A stretch of DNA of 64,000 nt from Pedobacter indicus (GCF_003449035.1 NZ_QRGB01000001.1:62001-126000); one strand, 5' to 3'; positions 35,554 to 45,351 are shown, counted from the stretch's first letter. Numbers and translations: made by a program. The notes: a model not told the origin generated them from the letters alone.

Positions 35554-35778
35554 CTACTCTGCGGCAAGCGGCTCGGCTTTGAAGCCTTTGCTTTCCACAA
35601 TAGCAATTACTTCGCTTTCAGTTACACCATCTGACTTCACTGTAAGCACCTTATCACTATTATCGATATCAACATCCCATTTCCCCTCGCCTACGGTCTG
35701 ATCCAAATCAGACTGTACCTTTGAGACACATCCGCCACAATTGAGGTTTGTTTTAAATTGAAGAGTTTGATTTTCCAT
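35554..35778 (-). CDS. Heavy-metal-associated (CopZ-like) protein
   Basis: A 74-residue single HMA domain with the metal-binding motif as NLNCGGCVSKV (CxxC). It is probably a copper chaperone that hands Cu(I) to the neighbouring P-type ATPase. It lies 83 bases after copA on the same strand. The motif has Asn-Cys-Gly-Gly-Cys rather than Met-Thr-Cys-x-x-Cys. A leaving-group metal other than copper cannot be excluded. Confidence 0.85.
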   Translation of the reverse strand: MENQTLQFKTNLNCGGCVSKVQSDLDQTVGEGKWDVDIDNSDKVLTVKSDGVTESEVIAIVESKGFKAEPLAAE

Positions 35779-35861
35779 GTTATTATATTATTACGTTATT
35801 TAATTTATTTATTATTCTTTGATCTTTTACTTTCTGATCTCCTGATCACTCTAGTCAATTG

Positions 35862-38111
35862 TTACTTTTTCCACTTTAGTCGCAAGCTATTGCTTACCAC
35901 ACTAACGCTACTCAAAGCCATTGCCGCCCCGGCAATCATCGGGTTTAATAAGAAGCCGTTAATCGGATAAAGGATACCGGCAGCAATTGGAATACCAATC
36001 AAATTGTATATAAAAGCCCAGAATAAGTTCTGTTTGATGGTAGCAACGGTTTGCCTGGACAGCAAAATGGCTTGTGGTATTTTATTCAGATCGGAAGAAA
36101 TAATCGTCATCTTCGCTACGTCCATAGCGATGTCACTCCCTTTTCCCATGGCAATGCTCACATCCGCTGTTGCTAACGCGGTACTATCATTTATACCGTC
36201 ACCAACCATTGCTACGACCTTCCCTTTATTTTGCAAATCTTTAATAAAATCGGCTTTATGTTGTGGCAACACCTCTGCCTTGTAATGATCTATACCAGTC
36301 TCTTTGGCAATTGCATTGGCTGTTGCTTCATTGTCGCCCGTAAGCATGTACAAGTCAATTCCCATATTTTGCATTTGCTCAATCGCTGCTACGGAAGTCT
36401 TTTTGATTTGGTCAGATATAGCCAGCACAGCCAATGCCGTTTTATCATTTGAGAACCAAATAACTGTTTTCGAGCTTTTACTCCATTCATCTGCTTTTTT
36501 CTTCAAGCCAGCATCGATATCAATGCTATTTTCGGACATTAGCTTTCTATTACCTACGTAATAGGGGGTATCAGCAAAAATAGCTTTTGCGCCCTTACCG
36601 GTAATACTCTCAAAACCTCTCAGTGACTTGGCTGATGCATCGGTCAAATAATTAACCACAGCATCTGCTAAAGGGTGTTCCGATTGCTTTTCAAGAGTAA
36701 AAAGGATATCCTTTGTGGTACTATCCTCGTTCAACCAGTATACATCAGTTACTTCAGGTTTACCTTCCGTGATTGTCCCCGTCTTATCCAGTACAATAGC
36801 ATCTACTTTTTTTGCTGATTCGAGGCTTTCAGCGTCTTTAATAAGGATTCCGTTTTCGGCTCCTTTACCTACACCGACCATAATTGCCGTTGGAGTAGCC
36901 AGCCCAAGCGCACAAGGGCACGCAATAACCAAAACGGTAACCGCAGCTAACAATCCGTGCACTACGCCACTTTCACCTCCAAGGATTAACCAAAGTATAA
37001 AAGTCAATAAAGCAATACCAATCACTACGGGAACGAACACACCGGCGATCTTATCAACCAACTTTTGGACGGGAGCCTTGCTGCCTTGCGCATCCTGTAC
37101 CATTTTGATAATCTGAGCAAGCATTGTTTCTTTACCAACCTTGGTCGCCTCAAAACTAAAGCTTCCTTTTTGGTTAATCGTACCAGCGAATACCTTTTCA
37201 TTTTGAGTTTTCAGAACTGGTACAGGCTCACCACTCAGCATACTCTCGTCGACATAAGAACTACCAGACACAAGCATTCCGTCTACCGCGATCTTCTCTC
37301 CAGGTTTTACTAAAATAACATCGCCGGGTTTTACATCTTCAATCGCTACGCTCTGTTCTGAACCATCTTTCTGCATAACGATCACAGTTTTTGGCTGCAA
37401 ACCCATTAATTTCTTGATAGCAGTCGAGGTATTCCCCTTCGCTTTTTCTTCCAATAATCTACCGAGGAGAATAAACGCAACAATAACAGCTGCTGCTTCG
37501 AAGTAAACATGAGCTTCCAATCCTCTTTCCAGCCAAAACTCGGGAAAGAACAGGTTGAAAACACTAAAGACATAGGCAATACCGGTACTTAAAGCTACCA
37601 GTGTATCCATATTTGCCGATCTGTGCTTTGCTTGTTTCCAAGCATTTACGAAAAAGCTCCGACCCAACCAGAGTACCACCGGAGTTGACAATATCCACAT
37701 GATTTCATTGGCATATGGGATATTCATAAAGAACATTCCGATCACTGCCACCGGGAGAGAGAGTACAACAGCCCAAACCGTCCGTTTCCTTAGATCCTTA
37801 TATGTTTTCTCGTGAATATTTTCTAACGTTTCTTGCTGTTTTGATTCGTCTTTCAACAGCAAATCGTAACCAACAGACTGAACAGCCTGCCGAAGTGCTT
37901 CAGGATCTGTGATACCGGGTTGATATTCCACGGCTAGGTTTCCTGTGGCAAAGTTGACCGAAGCCTCAACAACCCCCGGAGCGTGCTTAACGATACTTTC
38001 TGCACTACTTGCACAGGAAGCACAGGTCATTCCCAATACCGGGAACGAGTCCTTAATTGTCTCGTTAATAGTTGTTTCGTTATTTTTTTGTTGATTATTT
38101 ATCATCGCCAT
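35862..38111 (-). CDS. copA: Copper-translocating P1B-type ATPase
   Basis: Exports Cu(I) (or a similar soft metal) from the cytoplasm. The 749-residue protein has one N-terminal HMA domain (GMTCASCASS), eight predicted helices, the transport-site motif ACPCALGLATP, the phosphorylated DKTGTITEGKP, the HP motif SEHPLADA and the hinge MVGDGINDSTALA. Start codons at 38111 and 38105 are both possible; neither has a clear ribosome-binding site. It lies downstream of an AraC-type regulator that carries its own metal-binding domain and upstream of a CopZ-like protein. Confidence 0.93.
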   Translation of the reverse strand: MAMINNQQKNNETTINETIKDSFPVLGMTCASCASSAESIVKHAPGVVEASVNFATGNLAVEYQPGITDPEALRQAVQSVGYDLLLKDESKQQETLENIHEKTYKDLRKRTVWAVVLSLPVAVIGMFFMNIPYANEIMWILSTPVVLWLGRSFFVNAWKQAKHRSANMDTLVALSTGIAYVFSVFNLFFPEFWLERGLEAHVYFEAAAVIVAFILLGRLLEEKAKGNTSTAIKKLMGLQPKTVIVMQKDGSEQSVAIEDVKPGDVILVKPGEKIAVDGMLVSGSSYVDESMLSGEPVPVLKTQNEKVFAGTINQKGSFSFEATKVGKETMLAQIIKMVQDAQGSKAPVQKLVDKIAGVFVPVVIGIALLTFILWLILGGESGVVHGLLAAVTVLVIACPCALGLATPTAIMVGVGKGAENGILIKDAESLESAKKVDAIVLDKTGTITEGKPEVTDVYWLNEDSTTKDILFTLEKQSEHPLADAVVNYLTDASAKSLRGFESITGKGAKAIFADTPYYVGNRKLMSENSIDIDAGLKKKADEWSKSSKTVIWFSNDKTALAVLAISDQIKKTSVAAIEQMQNMGIDLYMLTGDNEATANAIAKETGIDHYKAEVLPQHKADFIKDLQNKGKVVAMVGDGINDSTALATADVSIAMGKGSDIAMDVAKMTIISSDLNKIPQAILLSRQTVATIKQNLFWAFIYNLIGIPIAAGILYPINGFLLNPMIAGAAMALSSVSVVSNSLRLKWKK

Positions 38112-38227
38112 TTTGATACTGCTTAAATTACAATACAAAGTTGGCGAGAAAACTCCAGGGAATCGTTACAGAATTATGGAATTGATTTGTAATTATCTAT
38201 GAAATTAGCCTGTTTCACGCTATTATC

Positions 38228-38791
38228 TCAGACCTTGTCCAACGGCTTTCGCTTATCCTTTCCGATTTGTTTAAAATGGCTTGGGGTTAAGCCCGTTACT
38301 TTTTTAAACTGGTTGCTCAGATAAGCTACACTGGAGTAGTTCAGCCGAAAGGCGATCTCACTTAATGACAACTCATCATAAACTAATAGTTCTTTGACCT
38401 TTTCGATTTTCTGCGCTATAAAATATTTTTCTATCGTTGTACCTTCTACTTCCGAGAAGAGATTCGACAGGTAGTTATAATCAAGATGAAGTTCCCGACT
38501 CAGCACATCTGAGAGGTTTGTTCTAGCATCATTATTCTGATAATGCACCCAGCCAATAATAACATTTTTTATTTTTTCAATAACCCTGCTCTTCTTATCA
38601 TCAATGACCTGAAAACCGAGCGCTTCGAGAGATGAGTCCAGTTGTCTCTTTTTCTCAGGTGCAAGTTCGCTATCTAAGGTTATTTCACCTAATCCAACCT
38701 GCTTGGCTTCGATTCCCAGCTTATCCAGTTCTGCTCGAACAACCAAAATACAGCGATCGCAAACCATATTTTTTACAAACAATTTACTCAT
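38228..38791 (-). CDS. Metal-binding-domain AraC-family regulator, probably copper-responsive
   Basis: A 187-residue regulator in two parts. Residues 1-70 look like an HMA domain with the CxxC metal site in KNMVCDRCILVV. The C-terminal ~100 residues are an AraC-type double helix-turn-helix (ELSLSEIAFRLNYSSVAYL, then NQFKKVTGLTPSHFKQ). It probably senses copper and controls copA, which lies 116 bases downstream on the same strand. A TAACTTTG -7 element lies at 38834-38841, and an imperfect palindrome CCCATTGGG (within 38814-38828) sits between it and the ATG and could be an operator. Confidence 0.85.
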   Translation of the reverse strand: MSKLFVKNMVCDRCILVVRAELDKLGIEAKQVGLGEITLDSELAPEKKRQLDSSLEALGFQVIDDKKSRVIEKIKNVIIGWVHYQNNDARTNLSDVLSRELHLDYNYLSNLFSEVEGTTIEKYFIAQKIEKVKELLVYDELSLSEIAFRLNYSSVAYLSNQFKKVTGLTPSHFKQIGKDKRKPLDKV

Positions 38792-38813
38792 TTATTGATA
38801 AGTTAAATCAACA

Positions 38814-38841
38814 ATACCCATTGGGCATGATACCAAAGTTA
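38814..38841 (-). promoter_or_regulatory. Promoter element and candidate operator before the metal-sensing AraC gene
   Basis: A minus-strand TAACTTTG at 38834-38841 fits TAnnTTTG. The imperfect palindrome ATACCCATTGGGCAT at 38814-38828 lies a few bases inside the predicted transcript, a place where a bound repressor would block elongation. No second copy was found before copA. Confidence 0.35.
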
Positions 38842-38844
38842 CAA

Positions 38845-40206
38845 TTAAAGTTGGATTACTTTATCTCCGGCATGATAAGTATATAGCTCTTCGTCATGCT
38901 GCGTAATATCGAGCCCTTGTTCCTCCTCCGCTTCAGTAACACGAATTGGGTCAATAAGATTAACGAGTTTGAAAATACCGTATGATACCACAAAGCTATA
39001 GGTAGTGACAATTAAAATTCCAGTTACCTGAGCCAGAAAGAAGCTATTTTCACCAAATAAGATCCCATTTGCTGCATCGGGGTTAGTAACCGTGTTTGCA
39101 AAAACACCGGTAAAGAACATACCAACCACGCCTCCGACACCGTGACAGGGCACAACATCCAGCGTATCGTCCAATGAAGACTTGGAACGCCACTCTACGG
39201 CTATGTTAGATATAAGTGCCGCTACAACTCCGATGAACACGCTTTGAGGAATCGCCACAAAGCCTGCAGAGGGCGTGATCGCAACCAAGCCCACAACAGC
39301 GCCAATACAGAAACCAACAACCGACGGCTTCTTGCCACGAAACACATCAAAAAACATCCAAGCCAATCCGGCAGCGGCAGCGGCAATATTTGTTGTAGCA
39401 AAAGCGGAAACAGCCAATGAATTAGCCGCTAAGGCAGAACCTCCATTGAACCCAAACCACCCAAACCAAAGAAGGCCGGTACCAATCAACACATACGCTA
39501 TATTAGCTGGCTGGGTTTTAATATGATCCGCATGTGATTTACGCTGTTTAAGAACCAGTGCGCCTGCAAGCGCGGCACAACCTGCTGAAATATGAACTAC
39601 GGTACCCCCTGCGAAATCCAACACGCCAAGACGTGCGAGGAAACCATCAGGGTGCCAACTCCAATGAGCTAATGGAGCGTAAACGAACAATGAAAAAAGT
39701 ACAATAAAAAGAATGTAAGAAGTAAACTTGATTCGCTCAGCGACTGCTCCGACAACAATTCCCGGAGTAATGATCGCAAACATTAAGTGAAAGAAAGCGA
39801 ACAGAATAAAAGGGATTGTAGGTGCCCCTGCCCAAGGTTCCCCAGAAACTACGTTCTGGAAAAACAAAAAGGAAGCCGGGTTTCCAATCAGCCCACCGAG
39901 CGATTCACCAAAACAGAGACTAAACCCGACGATAAGCCAGAGCACACTAACTATTCCAGCTGAAACGAAGCTCTTGATCATCGTAGAGATAACATTTTTA
40001 TTATTCACCATTCCTCCATAAAAGAAAGCTAGTCCGGGAGTCATCAGAAAAACCAATGCAGCTGAAATTAATACCCATGTTATGTCAGCGCTATTATATC
40101 TACGCTGATCCGAAAAACTATTTTCAGGACTCATAAAAATAGAGGCACTAGCAATCGCCAATAAAAGAAAAAATGGAACCGACCGTCTAATTGATACATT
40201 TTTCAT
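38845..40206 (-). CDS. amt: Ammonium transporter
   Basis: Amt/MEP/Rh channel of 453 residues with an N-terminal hydrophobic signal-like segment and about eleven membrane helices. Signature blocks are FFYGGMVNNKNVISTM, PLAHWSWHPDGFLARLGVLDFAGGTVVHISAG and LLWFGWFGFNGGSA, with the pore His pair in HISAG and PCHGVGGVVGMFFTG. No GlnK gene is next to it. The metal-sensing AraC gene lies downstream, with its promoter close to the amt stop. Confidence 0.95.
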   Translation of the reverse strand: MKNVSIRRSVPFFLLLAIASASIFMSPENSFSDQRRYNSADITWVLISAALVFLMTPGLAFFYGGMVNNKNVISTMIKSFVSAGIVSVLWLIVGFSLCFGESLGGLIGNPASFLFFQNVVSGEPWAGAPTIPFILFAFFHLMFAIITPGIVVGAVAERIKFTSYILFIVLFSLFVYAPLAHWSWHPDGFLARLGVLDFAGGTVVHISAGCAALAGALVLKQRKSHADHIKTQPANIAYVLIGTGLLWFGWFGFNGGSALAANSLAVSAFATTNIAAAAAGLAWMFFDVFRGKKPSVVGFCIGAVVGLVAITPSAGFVAIPQSVFIGVVAALISNIAVEWRSKSSLDDTLDVVPCHGVGGVVGMFFTGVFANTVTNPDAANGILFGENSFFLAQVTGILIVTTYSFVVSYGIFKLVNLIDPIRVTEAEEEQGLDITQHDEELYTYHAGDKVIQL

Positions 40207-40600
40207 TGAAATACTTTATTTTTTTATATAAAAAGGAAAAAACACGCTAAAAAAAACAACAATAAGGACAAATATTCAATACAAAAAGAAAAATACCTTA
40301 TTATACAACAGCAAAAGTAGTTGTTTTTTATTTATTTCAAAATATTAATACCATTTTTTTAAATAATTTGATATATTATCAATCATTATATTAAAATCAC
40401 ATAAAAAATAGAGCATTTTAATTATTTTTTATAGTAAAAATCAGAAAAACACAAAAAGAACAAAATAATGTTAAGAAAATAAAACCGATGCATTTTTTAA
40501 CACAACGATAACATAAGGCTTTCACAGACGTAATACGCAGTCTCTAACTTTATGGCTGAAAAGTAAACCCTTATCTCCTCTCTGTTTGATTGTGGTACAC
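40207..40600. other. AT-rich intergenic region between amt and the sugar cluster
   Basis: Nearly 400 bases of very AT-rich sequence with many A and T runs and no reading frame of note. It must hold the promoters of amt (minus) and the glycosyltransferase gene (plus). A TAACTTTA at about 40544-40551, one base from consensus, is the only candidate -7 element seen; no exact TAnnTTTG is present. Confidence 0.5.
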
Positions 40601-41605
40601 ATGGACAAGAAGAAACTAAATATCTTATATGCTATTCAAGGCACGGGAAATGGCCATTTAAGTCGAGCACGGGACATTATCCCCATATTACAGTCGAAAG
40701 GAAACTTAGACCTTCTCGTCAGCGGAACGCAGGCAGACGTTGATTTACCCTATGATGTCAAATATAATTTTAACGGGTTGAGTTTTATTTTTGGAAAAAA
40801 GGGCGGTGTGGATATTGTTGAAACCTATAAACGAGGTAATATACGGCGGCTGTTGACTGAAATCAGGCAATTGAAACTAGACGAATATGACATTGTAATT
40901 AACGACTTTGAACCCGTTTCTGCCTGGGCATGTTATTTAAAAAATAAACCTTGTATATCGCTAAGTCATCAGGCGGCGGTCCTTAGCAAAAAAGCACCTC
41001 AACCAAAAAAACAAGACTTAATTGGCAAAATTACACTAAGGAATTATGCACCAACAAGCGTTCAGTATGGCTTTCATTTTGACCGATACGACGAACACAC
41101 CTTTACGCCGGTTATCAGAAAAGAAATACGAGCGCAAAAATTAACGAACAATGGTCATTATACGGTATATCTACCCTCATATGAAGACAAGAAAATCATC
41201 AGCATTCTTTCTGAACTACCAGACACCAAATGGCATGTTTTCTCAAAACATAGCACCAAAACCTATGAGCATGAGAATATTTCTATTTACAAGATCAATA
41301 ACGAGCAATTTATAAAAAGCATGGCGAGCGCAACTGGTGTTCTTTGTGGCGCGGGCTTCGAAACCCCGGCAGAAGCATTGTATATGGGGAAAAAATTAAT
41401 TGTCATACCCATGAAAAATCAATTCGAACAGCATTGCAATGCTGCCGCTCTCAAAACCATGGGTGTGCCGATTTTAAAAACCCTAAAAAAGAAACATATC
41501 CCTAAATTAAAAGACTGGATTGACCATGCTATATCAATCCCCGTCGATTACCCCGATGACACGTCCAAGATCATCGATTTACTTCTTTCCAAACATATTA
41601 ATTAG
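40601..41605 (+). CDS. Glycosyltransferase, GT-B fold (UDP-glycosyltransferase/MurG-like)
   Basis: A 334-residue protein with the glycine-rich N-terminal loop AIQGTGNGHLSRARD (residues 11-25) and a nucleotide-sugar-binding C-terminal half ending GAGFETPAEALYMGKKLIVIPM. This is the layout of the MurG / family 28-like GT-B enzymes and the MJ1255-type proteins. The ATG at 40601 is used rather than an upstream TTG. It heads a plus-strand cluster with a glucosidase, a sugar permease, a LacI regulator and a ROK kinase, though a synthetic enzyme among catabolic ones is unexpected. Acceptor unknown. Confidence 0.75.
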   Translation: MDKKKLNILYAIQGTGNGHLSRARDIIPILQSKGNLDLLVSGTQADVDLPYDVKYNFNGLSFIFGKKGGVDIVETYKRGNIRRLLTEIRQLKLDEYDIVINDFEPVSAWACYLKNKPCISLSHQAAVLSKKAPQPKKQDLIGKITLRNYAPTSVQYGFHFDRYDEHTFTPVIRKEIRAQKLTNNGHYTVYLPSYEDKKIISILSELPDTKWHVFSKHSTKTYEHENISIYKINNEQFIKSMASATGVLCGAGFETPAEALYMGKKLIVIPMKNQFEQHCNAAALKTMGVPILKTLKKKHIPKLKDWIDHAISIPVDYPDDTSKIIDLLLSKHIN

Positions 41606-41623
41606 AACATCGTTGTAAGACCT

Positions 41624-42964
41624 ATGACAAAACGTGATTTCGGTGAGAATTTCAATTGGGGCGTTTCTACAGCCGCTTATCAAATAGAAGGAGCCTACAT
41701 GGATGACGGCAAAGGTTTGTCGATTTGGGATCAATTTGTTCGTAAAAAGGGCAAAATCCTTAACAACGAGAACGCCAATATCAGCGCTGACTTTTACAAT
41801 CGCTTTGAAGGAGATTTGGCTTTAATGAAAGCCATGGGAATCCCTAACTTCCGGTTTTCTATATCTTGGAGCCGAATATTCCCTGAAGGGACGGGAAAAA
41901 TAAACTCGAGAGGCGTAGATTTTTATAATCGCCTTATTGATACCTGCCTTGAATATAATATCCAACCTTGGATAACACTTTATCATTGGGACCTACCCTT
42001 GGCTTTGGAAAAACAAGGAGGTTGGACGAATCGCGCTATTATTTTATGGTTTGAGGAATATGTAAGCTTTTGTATTCGGAATTTTGGTGACCGTGTTCGG
42101 AATTGGATGGTGTTAAACGAACCTATGGTGTTTACTGGAGCTGGGTATTTTTTAGGAGTACATGCACCGGGTAGAAAAAGGTTGTCTAACTTCTTTCCGG
42201 CCGCACACCATGCCGCACTTTGTCAAGCGGAAGGCGGCCGAGTTATTCGCTCTGAGCGGAATGGCATGAATGTAGGAACGACGTTTTCTTACACGCATAT
42301 CGAACCCTATAGCAAGCGCCTGAAAGACATTAGTTCAGCAGCCAGAATAGACACCTTGGTCAACCGGACATTTATTGAACCTTTACTTGGACTTGGGTAT
42401 CCTACTAAAGACTTTAAAAGTCTAAGCCCGATCGAAAAATACATGAAAGAAGGAGATGATAAAAAACTCCAATTTGACATGGACTTTATTGGGCTACAGA
42501 GCTATACAAGGGAAATTATCAAACACTCCTACATTACACCCATATTAAAAGCCAAGCTCGTTACTGCCAGTCAACGCAATGTTGAACACACAAATATGAA
42601 TTGGGAGGTATATCCGGAGTCTATTTACCATTGTCTAAAACGAATGTCGCAGTATCCAAATATAGCGCGCTTGATTATTACTGAAAATGGCGCATCCTAT
42701 TCGGATTTGGAAGTTAATGGTGAAATCCGTGACGAGACCAGGAAAGCCTACTTGGAGAAACACATGAATCAGGTCCTCAGGGCAAAAAAAGAAGGCGTAA
42801 ATGTTGGGGGATATTTTGTATGGAGCTTTATCGATAATTTTGAATGGGCCGAAGGATATCGGCCAAGATTCGGTTTGGTGCACATCGACTATCTTACACA
42901 AAAGCGCACAATCAAGTACTCCGGAAAATGGTTTAAAAATTTCTTAAAAAACTCCCCCTACTAG
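41624..42964 (+). CDS. Family 1 glycoside hydrolase (beta-glucosidase)
   Basis: A 446-residue cytoplasmic GH1 enzyme. The N-terminus FNWGVSTAAYQIEGAYMDDG is typical. The acid/base Glu166 is in LNEP and the nucleophile Glu354 is in ITENG. The absence of a signal peptide means it acts on imported beta-glucosides or similar disaccharides. The preceding glycosyltransferase is 18 bases away, and a permease of the FucP type follows after 69 bases. Activity against beta-galactosides or phospho-sugars is not excluded. Confidence 0.93.
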   Translation: MTKRDFGENFNWGVSTAAYQIEGAYMDDGKGLSIWDQFVRKKGKILNNENANISADFYNRFEGDLALMKAMGIPNFRFSISWSRIFPEGTGKINSRGVDFYNRLIDTCLEYNIQPWITLYHWDLPLALEKQGGWTNRAIILWFEEYVSFCIRNFGDRVRNWMVLNEPMVFTGAGYFLGVHAPGRKRLSNFFPAAHHAALCQAEGGRVIRSERNGMNVGTTFSYTHIEPYSKRLKDISSAARIDTLVNRTFIEPLLGLGYPTKDFKSLSPIEKYMKEGDDKKLQFDMDFIGLQSYTREIIKHSYITPILKAKLVTASQRNVEHTNMNWEVYPESIYHCLKRMSQYPNIARLIITENGASYSDLEVNGEIRDETRKAYLEKHMNQVLRAKKEGVNVGGYFVWSFIDNFEWAEGYRPRFGLVHIDYLTQKRTIKYSGKWFKNFLKNSPY

Positions 42965-42973
42965 AAAATAATA

Positions 42974-42999
42974 AGCAATAGAGTTATTTATTTATTGCT
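42974..42999. repeat. Inverted repeat AGCAATA / TATTGCT before the permease gene
   Basis: A 7-bp inverted repeat with a 12-base spacer lies between the glucosidase stop and the permease start. It could be a small hairpin or an operator for the LacI-type regulator; no T run follows. Confidence 0.3.
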
Positions 43000-43033
43000 A
43001 AATCGTTTTGTTTTTACTTTATTTGAAGACAAA

Positions 43034-44272
43034 ATGAAAGTCGACATGACTACTAAACCTAAATTCACGGAAAAAAAATACCTCGTCACGCTTCTTTGTG
43101 TTACAACACTATTTATGCTATGGGGAGTTGCAATTACAATGGGTGATGTCCTGAATAAACATTTCCAGAATGTTCTTGGCGTAAGCAAATCAGAATCTGG
43201 TCTTGTCCAGTTTTCCATTTTTGGAGCGTATGCGATCATGGGAATACCTGCTGGCCTCTTCATGAAAAGATTTGGTTATAAAAACGGTGTTCTGCTTGGT
43301 TTATCGCTCTATGCGATAGGAGCATTTCTTTTTGTACCCGCCGCCAATGCTGAGTCTTTCAACTATTTTAGGATCGCGCTTTTTATCTTGGCGTGTGGAT
43401 TAGCAACGCTGGAAACGGTAGCCCACCCCTTTGTTGCTGCATTAGGCAAGCAGCAAACTAGCGATCAGCGAATTAATTTCGCGCAATCATTCAATGGATT
43501 GGGTACGATTATAGGCCCGGTTATCGGAAGCTATTTTATCCTGCGAGGAAGTGGTGTGGATGGTTCTCTTGATTCTGTTAAAACACTTTACATTGTAATA
43601 GGCTGTGTAATTGCTGTTTTTGCAATCGTATTTTCAACACTGAAAATCCCAGCACTAGAGACAGATTCTACTCAGTTAACCCATTCAGACGACACGGTTA
43701 AACCAACTAACGTCAAAAAGAAACTATTTCAGCATCGCCATTTTAAATGGGCTATTGCTGCTCAATTTTTCAATGCTGCTGCACAAGGGGGAACTTGGGC
43801 ATTCTTTATCAACTACGGTCATGAAATCATGGGGTTCTCAGATGAGCTGGCTGGTTACTACTTTGCACTTAGCATGGTCTTTATGACTATCGGACGCTTT
43901 GCCGGAACATTCTTAATGAAGTATATTGCCGCCAACAAGCTTTTAGCAATATTTGCTTTTGCCAACATTGTTATGTGCATCATTATCGGAGGGGCATGGG
44001 GCTGGCCATCTTTTGTTGCATTATTAATGCTCAATTTCTTTTTCAGCATTATGTTTCCGACTATTTTCAGCCTCGGCTTAAAAGATCTTGGTACACACAC
44101 GCAACAGGCATCCTCTTTCATCGTGATGGGTGTTGTTGGTGCGGCCTTTTTTCCGTATTTTATGGGCACGTTGGCCGACCAATATGGAATTTCAAAAGCC
44201 TATTACTTACCAATTATCTGCTATTTTATTATCTTTCTTTTTGGTAGTAGATTTTACAAAGTAAAAGGATAA
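43034..44272 (+). CDS. Sugar:proton symporter, FucP-like MFS family
   Basis: A 412-residue major facilitator with twelve predicted helices. The segment RIALFILACGLATLETVAHP and the Asn/Glu-rich helix 4 region resemble the L-fucose / glucose-galactose permease group (FHS family). The start is the ATG at 43034; another ATG four codons later is possible. Genes on either side suggest it imports the sugar or glucoside cut by the GH1 enzyme. Confidence 0.85.
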   Translation: MKVDMTTKPKFTEKKYLVTLLCVTTLFMLWGVAITMGDVLNKHFQNVLGVSKSESGLVQFSIFGAYAIMGIPAGLFMKRFGYKNGVLLGLSLYAIGAFLFVPAANAESFNYFRIALFILACGLATLETVAHPFVAALGKQQTSDQRINFAQSFNGLGTIIGPVIGSYFILRGSGVDGSLDSVKTLYIVIGCVIAVFAIVFSTLKIPALETDSTQLTHSDDTVKPTNVKKKLFQHRHFKWAIAAQFFNAAAQGGTWAFFINYGHEIMGFSDELAGYYFALSMVFMTIGRFAGTFLMKYIAANKLLAIFAFANIVMCIIIGGAWGWPSFVALLMLNFFFSIMFPTIFSLGLKDLGTHTQQASSFIVMGVVGAAFFPYFMGTLADQYGISKAYYLPIICYFIIFLFGSRFYKVKG

Positions 44273-44308
44273 ACAATATCCGAACGAAATGTTCGTAATG
44301 AATATATA

Positions 44309-45319
44309 ATGAAAAAAAAATCAATTATAGACATAGCGAAGGAGCTAAATATCTCTCCGACAACAGTTTCTTTTATTCTAAATGACAAAGCTGAAGAAAA
44401 AAGAATTAGTAAAAAACTCACCAAGACGGTAAAAGACTACGTAGAAAAAGTCGGATATAAGCCTAGCTCAATAGCCAGAAGCCTTCGTACAGGTAAAACG
44501 AACACGATTGGTCTTATGGTAGAAAATATCGCTAATCCGTTCTTCGGAACCGTTGCTAGGAAAATAGAGGAAGCGGCCTATACGCATGGGTATCGAATTC
44601 TATATTGCAGTACAGATAACAACTTAGAAAAAACAAAAGACCTTCTCCATGTTTTCAAAGAACGAAAAGTAGACGGATATATCATTAGCCCTCCGGCAGG
44701 CGTTGAAAAAGAAATAGAAAGCCTCATCAACTCAAATATACCGGTTGTAATCTTCGACAGGGAGGTCGGTGTAAAAACAGACCAGGTTATTATAAACAAT
44801 GAAGAAAGTACTTATTTAGGCACGAAACACCTATTGGAAAACTTTCAAAATATTGGATTTGTAACCTTAGACTCCAATCAAACACAAATGACAAGTCGGC
44901 TCGCAGGCTATCAAAGGGCAGTCCAAGAGGCAGGCCGTCCGGAGTATATAAAGAAAGTGGCCTATTCTCAGAATGAAGAAGAAATAACAACGGAGATTGC
45001 AAAATTTGTCGAGACGACCAAAACGCTTGATGCAATTTTATTTTCGACGAATTACCTGGTAGTAAACGGACTAAAAGCTTTACAAATACTAGATCTAAAG
45101 ATCCCTCAAGATATCGGAGTTGTTGCTTTCGATCATCATGATTTATTCGAACTACATTCACCAACTATCACCTCGATTGATCAACCGATTGATGAGATCG
45201 CCAATAAAGCAATTCAACTTTTATTAAAGCGACTGGGCGGTGCGACAAAAAACCCACCACAAGAGACCGTATTGTCGACGAATATGAAAATTCGGACATC
45301 ATCAAAAAAATACCAATAA
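44309..45319 (+). CDS. LacI-family transcriptional regulator
   Basis: A 336-residue repressor-type protein: N-terminal helix-turn-helix (SIIDIAKELNISPTTVSFIL), hinge helix (SSIARSLRTGKTNTIGLMV) and a periplasmic-binding-like effector domain (IIISPP-type DGYIISPPAGVE, VVAFDHHDLFELHSPTITSI). It follows the permease after 36 bases and is followed by a ROK-type kinase, so it should control the glucoside genes. A small palindrome CGAACGAAATGTTCG just upstream (about 44281-44295) might be its own operator. Confidence 0.92.
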   Translation: MKKKSIIDIAKELNISPTTVSFILNDKAEEKRISKKLTKTVKDYVEKVGYKPSSIARSLRTGKTNTIGLMVENIANPFFGTVARKIEEAAYTHGYRILYCSTDNNLEKTKDLLHVFKERKVDGYIISPPAGVEKEIESLINSNIPVVIFDREVGVKTDQVIINNEESTYLGTKHLLENFQNIGFVTLDSNQTQMTSRLAGYQRAVQEAGRPEYIKKVAYSQNEEEITTEIAKFVETTKTLDAILFSTNYLVVNGLKALQILDLKIPQDIGVVAFDHHDLFELHSPTITSIDQPIDEIANKAIQLLLKRLGGATKNPPQETVLSTNMKIRTSSKKYQ

Positions 45320-45343
45320 GACGACCAAGCTAAAACGATTTAT

Positions 45344-45351
45344 TATATTTG
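45344..45351 (+). promoter_or_regulatory. -7 element (TATATTTG) for the ROK kinase gene
   Basis: Exact TAnnTTTG match; transcription would start near 45356, about 25 bases before the ATG. It suggests the kinase can be expressed apart from the upstream sugar genes. Confidence 0.45.

Noticed and set aside
36715-37116. A 133-codon frame antisense to copA
   Set aside because: The minus strand encodes the P-type ATPase core motifs here; the plus frame has no features of its own.
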